DNA of 64,000 bases, taken from positions 124,001-188,000 of the forward strand of contig JAHUUK010000002.1 in NCBI GenBank assembly GCA_019218375.1, in the 5' to 3' direction. A model generated the notes under the pieces. That model was not told the DNA's origin. It searched no databases and saw nothing but the letters and a program-made list of their open reading frames with translations. Position numbers and translations under genes: made by a program. The DNA is from Dermabacteraceae bacterium TAE3-ERU5. GTDB lineage: Bacteria; Actinomycetota; Actinomycetes; Actinomycetales; Dermabacteraceae. Every line of letters begins with the position of its first letter. Positions within the stretch are counted from its first letter, which is position 1. Shown here one piece after another: positions 8,541 to 17,162 of this stretch.

Positions 8541-9731
8541 CTAGGAGGCTCGGCAAACTTCGCGGTAAACCTCCATCGTGCGTTCGCCGATGGCGCGCCA
8601 AGAGAAGTGTTCCGCGGCGCGTTTGATAGACGCTTCGCCCATGCGCTTGGCGCGTTCCGGATCGCTCACCATGTCGCTCATTACCGCCGCGAGGTCGGCT
8701 ACGTAGCGCTCGGGATCGACCGGTGTGCCGGTGCCGTCCTCCACCTGTTCGATTGGCACCAGCAGGCCGGTTTCACCGTCGGCCACTACCTCCGGGATGC
8801 CGCCCGTCGCGGTTCCCACCACGGGGATACCGCACGCCATTGCCTCCAGGTTCACGATGCCGAGAGGCTCGTAAACGCTGGGGCAAACGAAAGTGGTGGC
8901 GTGGCTAAGCAGCTGGGTGAGTTCGTGGCGCGGCAGCATTTCGGAAATCAGGAACACTCCCTCGCGCTCCTTTTGCAAAACGGCCACCAGCTCGTCTACC
9001 TCACGGGCGATCTCGGCCGTATCGGGTGCCCCGGCGCAAAGCACCAGCTGCACATCTCGCGGCAGCTCGCGGGCAGCCCGCAGCAGGTAGGGCAGGCCCT
9101 TCTGGCGGGTAATGCGGCCGACGAAGATGATCGTGGGGGCGTCGGGATCGATGCCGTAACGGGCGTGTACCTCGCGGAGCGAGTTCGGCTGCCATTTCTC
9201 AAGGTCGATACCGTTGTGCACCACGTGCACGCGGGCCGGGTCCACGCCGGGGTAGGAACGCAAGATGTCGCGGCGCATGCCGCCGGAGACCGCGATCACG
9301 GCATCCGCCGCCTCATAAGCCGTTTTTTCGATGAAGGAACTGACGCGGTAGCCGCCGCCCAGCTGCTCCGCTTTCCAGGGGCGCAGCGGCTCCAGCGAAT
9401 GCGCGGAAATGACGTGGGGAACACCGTGCAGCAGTTTCGCGGTATGACCGGCGAAGTTCGCGTACCAGGTGTGCGAATGCACCAGATCGGCACCGGCGCA
9501 GTCGTTCGCCATCCCCAGGTTCACGCCCATGGTTTGCAGAGCGGCGTTGCTGTCACTGAGGGTTTCGGGAACCGGATAGGCGGTGACACCGGCTTCTTCG
9601 CGGGGAGCGCCGAAGCAGCGCACGCGCACGTCGGCCAGTTCGCGCAGCACGGCGCTCAGTTCCGCCACGTGTACCCCGGCGCCGCCGTAGATTTCCGGCG
9701 GGTATTCCTTGCTGAGAATGTCGATCCGCAC
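8541..9731 (-). CDS. glgM: Glycogen synthase / maltose-1-phosphate synthase (GlgA/GlgM type)
   Basis: The 396-residue GT4 glycosyltransferase begins with the actinobacterial signature SKEYPPEIYGGAGVHVAEL and keeps the nucleotide-sugar site (FVGRITRQKGLPYLL, near 205) and the EPLGIVNLEAMA motif near 295. It is the size and sequence type of the Mycobacterium tuberculosis Rv1212c enzyme, which uses ADP-glucose to make maltose-1-phosphate for the GlgE glucan pathway as well as extending glycogen. It is divergent from glgC, as in mycobacteria, so both steps of ADP-glucose production and use are adjacent. Whether it makes maltose-1-phosphate or glycogen cannot be settled here; glgE is not in the window. 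Confidence 0.88.
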   Translation of the reverse strand: MRIDILSKEYPPEIYGGAGVHVAELSAVLRELADVRVRCFGAPREEAGVTAYPVPETLSDSNAALQTMGVNLGMANDCAGADLVHSHTWYANFAGHTAKLLHGVPHVISAHSLEPLRPWKAEQLGGGYRVSSFIEKTAYEAADAVIAVSGGMRRDILRSYPGVDPARVHVVHNGIDLEKWQPNSLREVHARYGIDPDAPTIIFVGRITRQKGLPYLLRAARELPRDVQLVLCAGAPDTAEIAREVDELVAVLQKEREGVFLISEMLPRHELTQLLSHATTFVCPSVYEPLGIVNLEAMACGIPVVGTATGGIPEVVADGETGLLVPIEQVEDGTGTPVDPERYVADLAAVMSDMVSDPERAKRMGEASIKRAAEHFSWRAIGERTMEVYREVCRAS

Positions 9732-9841
9732 GCGGGACTCCCCTTCGTCGTCACTGCCTGTGCCCTACAAGCTTAGGTCCACACTAACGATAAATTGCTG
9801 CACCGGGACTTGTTCGGTGTGACGTGGGGCACCGAAGGGTC

Positions 9842-9854
9842 TATCCTGGATGCA
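9842..9854 (+). promoter_or_regulatory. Putative leaderless -10 element of glgC
   Basis: TATCCT at 9842-9847 is followed by six bases and then the ATG of glgC at 9854, so transcription would begin at or next to the start codon. No purine-rich ribosome-binding site precedes the ATG, which fits a leaderless mRNA. No convincing -35 box was found. Confidence 0.5.
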
Positions 9855-11095
9855 TGGTTGCCAAGAAAGTACTTGCCATCGTCCTCGCCGGCGGGGAGGG
9901 CAAACGCCTCATGCCCCTCACGGCTGATCGCGCCAAGCCCGCCGTGCCTTTCGGCGGCATGTACCGCCTGATTGACTTCGCGCTTTCCAACGTGGTTAAT
10001 TCCGGCTATTTGCAGGTGGTTGTGCTGACCCAGTACAAGTCGCATTCGCTGGATACCCACATTGCCCGCACCTGGCGTTTCAGCGCCCAGCTGGGAAATT
10101 TCGTGGCTCCCGTGCCCGCCCAGCAGCGCATGGGCAAGCACTGGTATCTGGGGTCTGCCGATGCGATCTACCAGTCGCTCAACCTGCTGGTGGATGAAAA
10201 GCCCGACTACGTTGTGGTGGTCGGCGCCGATCACGTCTACCGGATGGACTTCTCCCAGATGGTGGAGCAGCACATCGCCTCCGGTAAGAGCTGCACCGTG
10301 GCAGCGATTCGCCAGCCGATCGAAATGTCCGATCAGTTCGGCGTCATCGAAACCACCGCGGAAGATCCCGAAACGATTAAGCGTTTCGTTGAGAAGCCGA
10401 AGGAAACAGCCGGTCTGCCCGACGATCCCACCCAGGTTCTCGCCTCCATGGGTAACTACGTGTTCACCACGGAGGCCCTGGTGGACGCCGTTACCCGCGA
10501 CGCGGAAGACCCCGATTCGGTGCACGACATGGGCGGCAACATCGTGCCGTTCTTCGTGGAAAAGAACGACGCGGGCGTCTACGACTTCATCAAGAACGAC
10601 GTTCCGCATTCGACCGACCGCGACCGTAACTACTGGCGCGACGTCGGCACGCTGGACGCGTTCTACGACGCGCACATGGATCTGATTTCCATTCATCCGA
10701 TCTTCAACCTGTACAACCAGGAATGGCCGGTTTACACCGCGCACCGCAACGTGCCGCCCGCCAAGTTCGTGCACGCCGGTCCGGGGCGCATGGGGCAGGC
10801 GGTCGATTCGATCATCTCCCCCGGGGTCGTGATCTCGGGTGCCAGCATCTCTAACTCGGTGGTGGCGCCGAACTGCCGCTTCCATTCCTGGACCACGGTT
10901 TCCGACTCGGTGATCATGGATAACGTTCAGGTGGGCAGGCACTGCCAGATCCACCGGGCGATTATTGATAAGAACATCGTGGTGCCGCCGCGCACCCAGA
11001 TCGGCCTGGATCCGGAAAAGGACCGCGCACGCGGCTTCACCGTTACCGATTCCGGCATTACCGTGGTTGGCAAGGGAACCGTGATTACCCCCTGA
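9854..11095 (+). CDS. glgC: Glucose-1-phosphate adenylyltransferase
   Basis: The 413-residue enzyme makes ADP-glucose from ATP and glucose-1-phosphate, the committed step of glycogen and alpha-glucan synthesis. The N-terminal nucleotidyltransferase domain contains [19 protein letters not shown] (near 10) and the [10 protein letters not shown] catalytic motif (near 130); a left-handed beta-helix follows from about residue 290. The frame is open 30 bases further upstream, but homologous sequence begins at [14 protein letters not shown], and the ATG at 9854 has a -10-like box six bases before it. It is divergent from glgM and ends before a strong bidirectional terminator. Confidence 0.95.
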   Translation: MVAKKVLAIVLAGGEGKRLMPLTADRAKPAVPFGGMYRLIDFALSNVVNSGYLQVVVLTQYKSHSLDTHIARTWRFSAQLGNFVAPVPAQQRMGKHWYLGSADAIYQSLNLLVDEKPDYVVVVGADHVYRMDFSQMVEQHIASGKSCTVAAIRQPIEMSDQFGVIETTAEDPETIKRFVEKPKETAGLPDDPTQVLASMGNYVFTTEALVDAVTRDAEDPDSVHDMGGNIVPFFVEKNDAGVYDFIKNDVPHSTDRDRNYWRDVGTLDAFYDAHMDLISIHPIFNLYNQEWPVYTAHRNVPPAKFVHAGPGRMGQAVDSIISPGVVISGASISNSVVAPNCRFHSWTTVSDSVIMDNVQVGRHCQIHRAIIDKNIVVPPRTQIGLDPEKDRARGFTVTDSGITVVGKGTVITP

Positions 11096-11125
11096 GCTAA
11101 CGCAGCGAAAAAGCTGATAGCGAAG

Positions 11126-11170
11126 TAAATAAATGAGGGAGGCCCAAGCCGGGTCTCCCTCATTTATTTA
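11126..11170. terminator. Bidirectional terminator between glgC and fabI
   Basis: A near-perfect inverted repeat with arms of about 20 bases: TAAATAAATGAGGGAG on the left and its complement ending at 11170, around a short CCCAAGCCGGG centre. The A/T-rich ends give a U-tract on both strands, so it can stop transcription from glgC (plus) and from fabG-fabI (minus). Confidence 0.85.
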
Positions 11171-11228
11171 CCGTTTCCCGCTCTTAACTTGCGGGGGAAC
11201 GTTTGCTGTTCTATTTACGCTGCCCTGT

Positions 11229-11996
11229 TTAGACGCCCATCGCGTGGTAGCCGCCGTCGGCAAACACGATCTGCCCGGTGGTGGCGGGGAACCAGTCAGA
11301 AAGCAGGCCGACGCAGGCGCGGGCGGCGGGTTCCGCGGTGGTGGCGTCCCAGCCGAGGGGCGCGCGTTCGGGCCAGCCGCCCTCCATCTTTTCGAAGCCG
11401 GGGATGGAACGCGCGGCGGTGGTCTTCACGGGGCCGGAAGAAACCAGGTTTACCCGCACGCCCTCCGCTCCGAGGTCGCGCGCCAGGTAGCGGCAGGTGG
11501 CCTCGAACGCGGCCTTGGCGACGCCCATCCAGTCGTAGACGGGCCAGGCGTGGCTGCCGTCAAAGGTCAGGCCGACCACTGAGGAGCCCTCTACCAGCAG
11601 CGGGCGGCAGGCCACTGCGAGCGCCTTCAGCGAGAACGCTGAGGTCTGCAGCGCCACCGAAACGTCCTCCCAGGACGCCTCGAGGAACTTGCCTCCCATG
11701 ACGCTCTGCGGGGCGAAGCCGATGGAGTGCAGTACGCCATCCAGGTGATCGACGTGTTCGCGCACGCGATCTGCGAGGCTCTCTAGGTGTTCGGGATCGT
11801 TCACGTCCAGTTCGACCACCGGGGCGGGCTTGGGTAGGCGCTTGGCGATCACCTGAGTAATCTTCATCTGCCGCCCGAACGAGGTCAGTACGATCTCCGC
11901 GCCCTGTTCCTGGGCCAGGCGCGCAACTTCGTACGCGATCGAGGTCTGGGTGAGAACACCCGTGATCAGAAGCTTTTTTCCGGCCAACATAGACAT
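11229..11996 (-). CDS. fabI: Enoyl-[acyl-carrier-protein] reductase, InhA type
   Basis: This 255-residue short-chain dehydrogenase reduces the enoyl-ACP double bond in the last step of each fatty-acid elongation cycle, using NADH. The N-terminus GKKLLITGVLTQTSIAYEVA is the InhA/FabI dinucleotide-binding pattern, and YDWMGVAK (near 158) supplies the Tyr-x6-Lys catalytic pair. AGGGAGGG lies seven bases before the ATG at 11996. It follows fabG by 124 bp on the same strand, matching the mycobacterial fabG1-inhA arrangement and indicating a type II fatty-acid system. It is the kind of enzyme targeted by triclosan or activated isoniazid; susceptibility is not predicted. Confidence 0.93.
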   Translation of the reverse strand: MSMLAGKKLLITGVLTQTSIAYEVARLAQEQGAEIVLTSFGRQMKITQVIAKRLPKPAPVVELDVNDPEHLESLADRVREHVDHLDGVLHSIGFAPQSVMGGKFLEASWEDVSVALQTSAFSLKALAVACRPLLVEGSSVVGLTFDGSHAWPVYDWMGVAKAAFEATCRYLARDLGAEGVRVNLVSSGPVKTTAARSIPGFEKMEGGWPERAPLGWDATTAEPAARACVGLLSDWFPATTGQIVFADGGYHAMGV

Positions 11997-12120
11997 GCGG
12001 CATCCCTCCCTAAAAGGTTATTCCCCCGCCACTGTATCCCCGGTTTTGGGTTACTGTCCGGTTACCCGAATTTGCCAGCAAATGTCTTTTCGGGCGTGTC
12101 GCGGGGAGATTTTTACTGTT

Positions 12121-12834
12121 TCAGTGCCCCATGCCCAGGCCGCCATCGACCGGAATCACGGCGCCGCTGATGTACGCCGCGTCGGGACCGGCTAGGAACG
12201 CAACCGTTTTAGCTACCTCCTGCGGGGCTGCGAAACGCCCCGCCGGAATGCTCTGCAGGTACTGTTCGCGGGTGGCTGCGGGCAGCTGCGCGGTCATGTC
12301 GGTATCGATGAAGCCGGGGGCAACCACGTTCGCGGTGATGCCCTTTCCGCCCAGTTCGCGGGTCAGGGAACGCGCCATGCCGACCAGGCCCGCTTTCGCG
12401 GAGGCGTAGTTAATCTGACCGGGGGAACCGTACAGGCCGACCACGGAGGAGATCAGCACGATCCTCCCCTGCTTCTTGCGCAGCATGCCGCGAATTGCCC
12501 GCTTTACGCAGCGGAAAGGCCCCGTCAGGTTCGTATCCAGCACGTTTGCAAACGATTCTTCGCCCATGCGCAGCAGTAACTGATCGTCGGTGATGCCTGC
12601 GTTGGCCACCAACACCTCTACCGGGCCGTGCGCTTTTTCGACCTCTGCGAACGCCGCATCGAGGGAGGCCGGATCGGTAACGTCGGCGCGCACCGTGAGG
12701 GCACCCTCCGGTCCGCCTTCGCCGGAACGGCTGGTGACCGCGACCAGATCGCCGCGGGAAATGAACTCTTCCGCGATCGCGCGGCCGATGCCGCGGTTGC
12801 CGCCGGTGATAAGAATGCTGCGGGGCGTTGTCAT
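12121..12834 (-). CDS. fabG: 3-oxoacyl-[acyl-carrier-protein] reductase
   Basis: The 237-residue short-chain dehydrogenase reduces beta-ketoacyl-ACP with NADPH in fatty-acid elongation. It shows the TGGNRGIG cofactor loop (near 10), the VANAGIT motif (near 78) and the catalytic Ser, Tyr and Lys in SSVVGLYGSPGQINYASAKAG (near 130-150). An open frame extends 36 bases upstream, but AAAGGAG lies directly before the ATG at 12834, which gives the normal N-terminus. It is first in the fabG-fabI pair. Confidence 0.93.
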   Translation of the reverse strand: MTTPRSILITGGNRGIGRAIAEEFISRGDLVAVTSRSGEGGPEGALTVRADVTDPASLDAAFAEVEKAHGPVEVLVANAGITDDQLLLRMGEESFANVLDTNLTGPFRCVKRAIRGMLRKKQGRIVLISSVVGLYGSPGQINYASAKAGLVGMARSLTRELGGKGITANVVAPGFIDTDMTAQLPAATREQYLQSIPAGRFAAPQEVAKTVAFLAGPDAAYISGAVIPVDGGLGMGH

Positions 12835-12935
12835 CGCCAGACTCCTTTGGTCAGGTTTGGGTAGTAGCATCGGGGTGTGCTCGTGAGAGACTAGCCGTTG
12901 GTGCTGCTAACTCTAGACATGGGAGGCATATAAAG

Positions 12936-14246
12936 ATGGCTTACAGGTTTAATCCGCCGACTAACTGGGACGTGCCGAAGGACGGCTGGACCCCGCCTCC
13001 CGGCTGGCAGCCGAAACCGGAATGGGGACCCGCACCCGAAGGCTGGCAGTTCTGGGTGAAAGACGACGGCCCGCGCCACGCGCCCGTCACGACCCCGGCC
13101 CCGGCACCGGACTCAGTATCTGCACAGGCCCCAGAATCTATACAGACCCCAGAATCTGCACGGCCCCAGGCATCTGCGTCGGCGCAGGAGTCTCCCGTGC
13201 AGGAATCCCCCGCCCCGGCCCAGGAACTTCCCGAAGCCCAGGAACTTCCCAAAACAGAGGCGCAGCCTGAAGCCCCGGAACTTCCCGAAGTCCAGGCACA
13301 GCCCGAAGCTCAGGAGCGGGCGGAGGTGCAAGAACAGGCAGAGGTGCAGCAGCGGGCAGAGGAACCCGCTCGTGCAGAGGAACAGGCTGCCGTGGTGGAA
13401 GCCGGTGAAAAGGCCGCGCCCCTGCATGACGACACCATCGTGATTTTGCCCCTGGACGAAGAACTGGACGAAGAAAATGCCGCCCAGGCAGAGGTTTCCG
13501 TAACGGAGGAAGCTGCTGTAACGGAGGAAGTTGCTGTAGCAGAGGAAGTTTCTGCACCTGAGGAAGCCGCCGTAGCCGAGGTGGTTGCGCTGCCCGAGGA
13601 GTCTTCCGTATCCGCGGAAGTATCCGAAGAACCGGTTGCCGCAGCCGATGCGCCCGCGCCCCGCGATGAGTCCGCTCCCCTGGATGATTCTGCCCAGCCC
13701 GCCGAGTCTGCTCAGCCTGTCGATTCTGCCCAGCCCGCCGAGTCTGCTCAACCTGCCGAGTCTGCCCAGCCCGCCGATCAGGCTCAGGAAGTAGTCGCAG
13801 ACAGCGAGGCGCAGGCCAGCGAATCGGCCCCAGTAGCCCCGGTGCTTGCCCCCGTACAGGAGGCCGCGCCGGTAGCGCAGGCATTCCCGCTCGAAGAAAC
13901 CGATCCGGCCACGCAGGAACAGCCGTTCACGCAGGAACAGTCGGCAGCGCAGGAACAGTCGGCAGAGAACGACGCGCAGTACGCCTATCCGGCCCCGGCT
14001 GCCGCGAAGCAGGAAACCACCGCTACCGATGGTGGCCGTGACTTCGTGAACGACGCGGCCACAGCCGGTGCGGCAAGCGCGCAGGAAAACGCTCAGGAAA
14101 GTTCCGGTTTCGGGATTGGCCGTCTGCTGCTGATCGTGCTGGTGCTGGTGATCCTGGTGCTTGTCGGCCTGGTTATGTCCGGTGTTATCGGCGGCTCGCT
14201 CTTTTCCACGAATGCGTCGGCCCTGGCTGACGTTCTTACGCGGTGA
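12936..14246 (+). CDS. Acidic repeat-rich single-pass membrane protein, function unknown
   Basis: The 436-residue protein begins with a Pro/Trp-rich module (residues 1-50: PPTNWDVPKDGWTPPPGW and similar turns), a motif common in actinobacterial membrane proteins. It continues with about 330 residues of Glu, Ala, Gln and Pro low-complexity sequence with a clear six-residue period, and ends with one strongly hydrophobic helix (about 392-417) and a short tail. The bulk is therefore probably disordered and cytoplasmic. GGGAGG precedes the ATG at 12936; the frame is open further upstream but without repeat or domain content. Its stop overlaps the GTG of the next gene. No enzymatic domain is recognised. 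Confidence 0.75.
   Translation: MAYRFNPPTNWDVPKDGWTPPPGWQPKPEWGPAPEGWQFWVKDDGPRHAPVTTPAPAPDSVSAQAPESIQTPESARPQASASAQESPVQESPAPAQELPEAQELPKTEAQPEAPELPEVQAQPEAQERAEVQEQAEVQQRAEEPARAEEQAAVVEAGEKAAPLHDDTIVILPLDEELDEENAAQAEVSVTEEAAVTEEVAVAEEVSAPEEAAVAEVVALPEESSVSAEVSEEPVAAADAPAPRDESAPLDDSAQPAESAQPVDSAQPAESAQPAESAQPADQAQEVVADSEAQASESAPVAPVLAPVQEAAPVAQAFPLEETDPATQEQPFTQEQSAAQEQSAENDAQYAYPAPAAAKQETTATDGGRDFVNDAATAGAASAQENAQESSGFGIGRLLLIVLVLVILVLVGLVMSGVIGGSLFSTNASALADVLTR
13500..13589 (+). repeat. Tandem 18-bp units coding for hexapeptides (block 1)
   Basis: Five in-frame 18-bp units code for VTEEAA, VTEEVA, VAEEVS, APEEAA and VAEVVA in the acidic membrane protein. The DNA units are similar as well, which indicates slippage or unequal exchange. 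Confidence 0.7.
13683..13790 (+). repeat. Tandem 18-bp units coding for hexapeptides (block 2)
   Basis: Six in-frame 18-bp units code for DDSAQP, AESAQP, VDSAQP, AESAQP, AESAQP and ADQAQE. Units two, four and five are nearly identical at DNA level, so copy number may vary among strains. Confidence 0.8.
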
Positions 14247-14674
14247 CGGGGAAGATTCTTAACCCGCCCCCGTCGTGGCCAGAACCCGGTCCCGACGGGG
14301 GCTTCTCCCTGCCCGCAGAGCAGCTCCCGCCGCCCCCCAGTGGCTGGCGGGTAGAGATCGATCCGCAGGAGCAGTCCCGACGGGTCACCGGCGCGCCGAT
14401 ACAGCTTTCTGAAGAGGTCGCGGCCTCCGGTTCTTTCCCGCCCGCTCCTGCGGCCGAATATCCGGTGACGGTGTCTATCCCCGGCGTGTTCAGCGGCGGG
14501 ATGGCCGACAGTACGCTGCACGGTTTTCCGCCCCCGCCCGCCCCGCACCCGCGCGCTAAACAGCGCCGCCGTGCCGCTAACCTGGCGCTGATGCTTTTGG
14601 GAGTAACCGGTATCGTCGCTGCTACCGTCACTTTTACCCTGCTGATTCAGTACGCAAGTAGCGCGTTCCAGTGA
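14243..14674 (+). CDS. Small Pro-rich membrane protein, function unknown
   Basis: The 143-residue protein starts at a GTG that overlaps the previous stop (GTGA), so translation is probably coupled. Its N-terminus (NPPPSWPEPGPDGG, then PPPPSGWR) resembles the Pro/Trp module of the upstream protein. A basic stretch HPRAKQRRRA near 112 precedes one hydrophobic helix (about 117-138) at the C-terminus. It looks like a short paralogue of its neighbour without the acidic repeats. No known domain was recognised. Confidence 0.65.
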   Translation: MTGKILNPPPSWPEPGPDGGFSLPAEQLPPPPSGWRVEIDPQEQSRRVTGAPIQLSEEVAASGSFPPAPAAEYPVTVSIPGVFSGGMADSTLHGFPPPPAPHPRAKQRRRAANLALMLLGVTGIVAATVTFTLLIQYASSAFQ

Positions 14675-15087
14675 GCTACGGTTTCCACTCTCCCGGTGGT
14701 GAACCTGAGCAGCCTAGCGCTCCCCAGCCGGAACCTGCTTTGGGTTCGCCTGTCCCCCGTCGGCGCAGCGAAGAAATCAATCGCCGCGCCCGCATCTATG
14801 CCTGGCGGATGCTGCTGCGTTTCGTCTGTTTCGGGCTCGTGGTGGTGGTTCCCGGCTGGTGGAAGCTGGTATTCGTGGTCGGAGCCGTGGTGCTGCCGTA
14901 CGTGGCGGTGGTGGACGCAAATCAGCGCACCGCACCCGAAGCGGGCAGGCGGGCGCCGCGGGATAACGGCCCGGCCCTAAGCGCAGCCGCCCCGGTTCTT
15001 CAGCTTGACGCACCGGGGACCGTGCTAGACGGCGAAACGGCTGGGCCTGCCCGAGGGTCTGCGCAAGACTCAGAGGGCGGCGAATAG
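14671..15087 (+). CDS. DUF3099 family membrane protein
   Basis: The 138-residue protein begins at a GTG overlapping the previous stop. The core RRARIYAWRMLLRFVCFG through LPYVAVVDAN (about 30-90) matches the DUF3099 family: a conserved arginine-rich start, two closely spaced transmembrane helices and the LPYxAVVxAN ending. The C-terminal 50 residues are polar and likely disordered. DUF3099 is widespread in actinobacteria and has no assigned function. It lies directly before the SURF1 gene with no gap, so a role linked to the membrane or respiratory assembly is possible but unproven. Confidence 0.75.
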   Translation: MSYGFHSPGGEPEQPSAPQPEPALGSPVPRRRSEEINRRARIYAWRMLLRFVCFGLVVVVPGWWKLVFVVGAVVLPYVAVVDANQRTAPEAGRRAPRDNGPALSAAAPVLQLDAPGTVLDGETAGPARGSAQDSEGGE

Positions 15088-15912
15088 ATGATGCGCACGT
15101 TCTTAACGCGGCAATGGCTAGGGGCGCTGCTCGCCGTTGTGGTCGCGATGTGCGTTTGCGGCCTGCTCGGATACTGGCAGTATCAACGCTACGTCGGTAA
15201 AAGCGAACGGGCAGAGGTTGTCTCCCGCAACTACACCGCCAATCCCGTTCCGGTAGGCGAAGCGCTGCCGGGGCGCGATACGGCGCTCACCGAAAGGCAG
15301 GTTTGGCAGAGGGTCGCGCTGCGGGGGCACTACTGTGTTTCTGCCGACTGCGTGCTCTACGTCAGAAACCGCCCGCAGGATGGCGAGGTCGGTTTCTATC
15401 AGCTGGTTCCTTTCGTAACGCAAAACGGCACCATGCTCGTAAACCGGGGGTTCGTGCCCGCTAACGCGCGGCTGTCCATTCCCGCGCGCGAACCCGCGAT
15501 ACCGTCGGGAGAGATCACCCTGACCGGGCGGCTGCGTAAAATCGAACCGGAACTTCCCGGGCGCAGCAACCCGCCGGGCCAGGTACAGTCCATCGCGCCG
15601 GGAGAGGTCGCGCAGTCGCTTCCCGCGAACGCGCAGAATCTTTACACCGGGGCCTACCTGGACATGAGCGCGGAATCCTCCCCCGCCCCCAACCCGCCCC
15701 GACCCGTGCCGAAGCCAGATACTTCCCTCGGCCCGCATCTTTCCTACGCTTTCCAGTGGTGGATCTTCGCCCTCTTCTTCCCCGGCGCGCTCATTTACGC
15801 GGGCCGACGCAACCTGCAGGAACAATCCACCGCCCCGGTAGCACCACGCCCCAAGCCCCGTTCGCAGCGCCGCCGCGACGAAGACGAAGAGGACGCCATC
15901 CTTGACCGCTAA
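15088..15912 (+). CDS. SURF1 family cytochrome oxidase assembly protein
   Basis: The 274-residue protein has the SURF1 plan: an N-terminal helix (about 10-28) followed by LGYWQYQRY, an extracytoplasmic domain containing GRYCV-like and GFVPANAR segments, and a C-terminal helix with YAFQWWIFALFF (about 218-235). SURF1 proteins help insert heme a or otherwise mature aa3-type cytochrome c oxidase, so an aerobic respiratory chain is likely. Two cysteines in the loop (near 87 and 92) could form a disulfide. The basic-acidic tail overlaps the start of the next gene by 11 bp. Confidence 0.88.
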   Translation: MMRTFLTRQWLGALLAVVVAMCVCGLLGYWQYQRYVGKSERAEVVSRNYTANPVPVGEALPGRDTALTERQVWQRVALRGHYCVSADCVLYVRNRPQDGEVGFYQLVPFVTQNGTMLVNRGFVPANARLSIPAREPAIPSGEITLTGRLRKIEPELPGRSNPPGQVQSIAPGEVAQSLPANAQNLYTGAYLDMSAESSPAPNPPRPVPKPDTSLGPHLSYAFQWWIFALFFPGALIYAGRRNLQEQSTAPVAPRPKPRSQRRRDEDEEDAILDR

Positions 15913-16705
15913 CACACGGGACTTCCCCCGTTTCTTCACGCCGCACCGCCCGCGGCTAATCGCGCATCGTGGCTTTAGCCCGGCGGGGTACGAAAACACG
16001 CTCACGGCGTTTGCCGACGCGCTCGCCGCCGGCGCCGATCTGCTGGAAACGGACTGCCGGGCCAGCGCGGACGGGGTAGCGTTCACCACCCACGACGCGA
16101 CCCTGCTGCGCCTGGCGGGCGATCCGCGCCAGGTTAGCGCCCTTAATTCGCGGCAAGTGGCCGACATCGACCTTGGCGCGGGTCACCGGATTCCCACGCT
16201 GCGGGAGGCGCTTACGGCTTTTCCGGATTCACCCTTCAACATCGACGTGAAAGACGCTCACGCGGCTTTGCCCGTGGCGCACGCGATCGCGGCCGCGGAC
16301 GCCGCCGAGCGGGTGTGTCTGACCGGGTTTTCGGCCGCTCCCGCCCGGATTGCCGCGCAGGCCATCCAGCGTCTCACGGGGAAACGGGTGGTGCGTGCGC
16401 CCTCCCTAACCACGGTAGCCGCATTGCGTGCGGCTTTGGCGTCCCGCGCCCCCAGGTCCGTGATGGCTAGACTGCTGGCCCCCTATCAGGCCTTGCAGAT
16501 ACCCGAGATCTACGGTCCCATCCGCGTGGTTACCCCGCGCCTCCTGGCGGCGGCGCACGCGCTAGGGCTGGAAGTGCACGTGTGGACCGTAGATGAGCGA
16601 TCCGACATGGAACGCCTGCTTGAGATGGGCGTTGATGGTATCGTTACTAATCGCGCCGATTTGCTTTCGGGCGTACTGGCAGCAACAGGAAGGCGAGATA
16701 TATGA
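15902..16705 (+). CDS. Glycerophosphodiester phosphodiesterase
   Basis: The 267-residue GDPD-family enzyme hydrolyses glycerophosphodiesters to glycerol-3-phosphate and an alcohol. Catalytic and metal residues are visible in IAHRGFSPAGYENTL (near 18-32), LETDCRASADGV (near 47) and the HD of FTTHDATLL (near 60). The TTG at 15902 gives the expected N-terminus and overlaps the SURF1 gene. No signal peptide is seen, so it is cytoplasmic and may recycle phospholipid headgroups. The rbpA start overlaps its stop by 4 bp. Confidence 0.9.
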   Translation: MTANTRDFPRFFTPHRPRLIAHRGFSPAGYENTLTAFADALAAGADLLETDCRASADGVAFTTHDATLLRLAGDPRQVSALNSRQVADIDLGAGHRIPTLREALTAFPDSPFNIDVKDAHAALPVAHAIAAADAAERVCLTGFSAAPARIAAQAIQRLTGKRVVRAPSLTTVAALRAALASRAPRSVMARLLAPYQALQIPEIYGPIRVVTPRLLAAAHALGLEVHVWTVDERSDMERLLEMGVDGIVTNRADLLSGVLAATGRRDI

Positions 16706-17052
16706 GCAGCCGCAGCCTACGGGGTACGCGCCTGGGCTCCCTCAGCATGGAGACCGACGATAACGTTCTGGCAGCCCCCCGCCAAGAGACTTTTTACGAT
16801 TGCCCGAACGGCCACGTCATCGTGCTGCCGTTCTCTGTAGAGGCAGACATTCCCGCGCTCTGGGAGTGCCGCTGCGGTCAGTCCGCGGTACTGCGCGACC
16901 ACGAAAAGCCGGAGCAGAAGGAAACCAAGCCGCAGCGCACCCACTGGGACATGCTGCTTGAGCGCCGCAGCGAAGAGGAGCTACAGGTGCTGCTCGATCA
17001 GCGCCTGGACCTGCTGCGCAAGGGCAAGCTGCACTCGGACCGCACCATCTGA
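16702..17052 (+). CDS. rbpA: RNA polymerase-binding protein RbpA
   Basis: The 116-residue RbpA binds the housekeeping sigma factor and RNA polymerase and stabilises the open promoter complex; it is confined to actinobacteria. The N-terminal tail and MSSRSLRGTRLGS start, the core domain with CPNGHVIVLPF and WECRCGQ (three cysteines, near 34-60), the basic linker, and the sigma-interacting helix THWDMLLERRSEEELQVLL (near 81-100) are all present. It starts with an ATGA overlap of the GDPD gene and is followed by a strong bidirectional terminator. Confidence 0.96.
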   Translation: MSSRSLRGTRLGSLSMETDDNVLAAPRQETFYDCPNGHVIVLPFSVEADIPALWECRCGQSAVLRDHEKPEQKETKPQRTHWDMLLERRSEEELQVLLDQRLDLLRKGKLHSDRTI

Positions 17053-17083
17053 GAAACGTTCTACGAACTTAATTTTCGGTTAT

Positions 17084-17121
17084 AAAGCGAGGCCCCGGAT
17101 AACTATCCGGGGCCTCGCTTT
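17084..17121. terminator. Bidirectional terminator after rbpA
   Basis: A perfect 17-bp inverted repeat (AAAGCGAGGCCCCGGAT and its complement) with an AACT loop, followed by TTTT on the plus strand and by T-rich sequence on the minus strand. It separates rbpA from the convergent operon ending at 17163. Confidence 0.92.
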
Positions 17122-17162
17122 TATCTAAACAATTTTCGTTTCATCTTCAGAAATTAAGAGGG

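Noticed and set aside
8532-9776. 414-codon open frame on the plus strand opposite glgM
   Set aside because: Antisense shadow of a well-supported glycosyltransferase gene with no recognisable motif.
9773-10954. 393-codon open frame on the minus strand opposite glgC
   Set aside because: Antisense shadow; the composition is His/Val/Asp-rich in the way expected from the complement of high-GC coding sequence.
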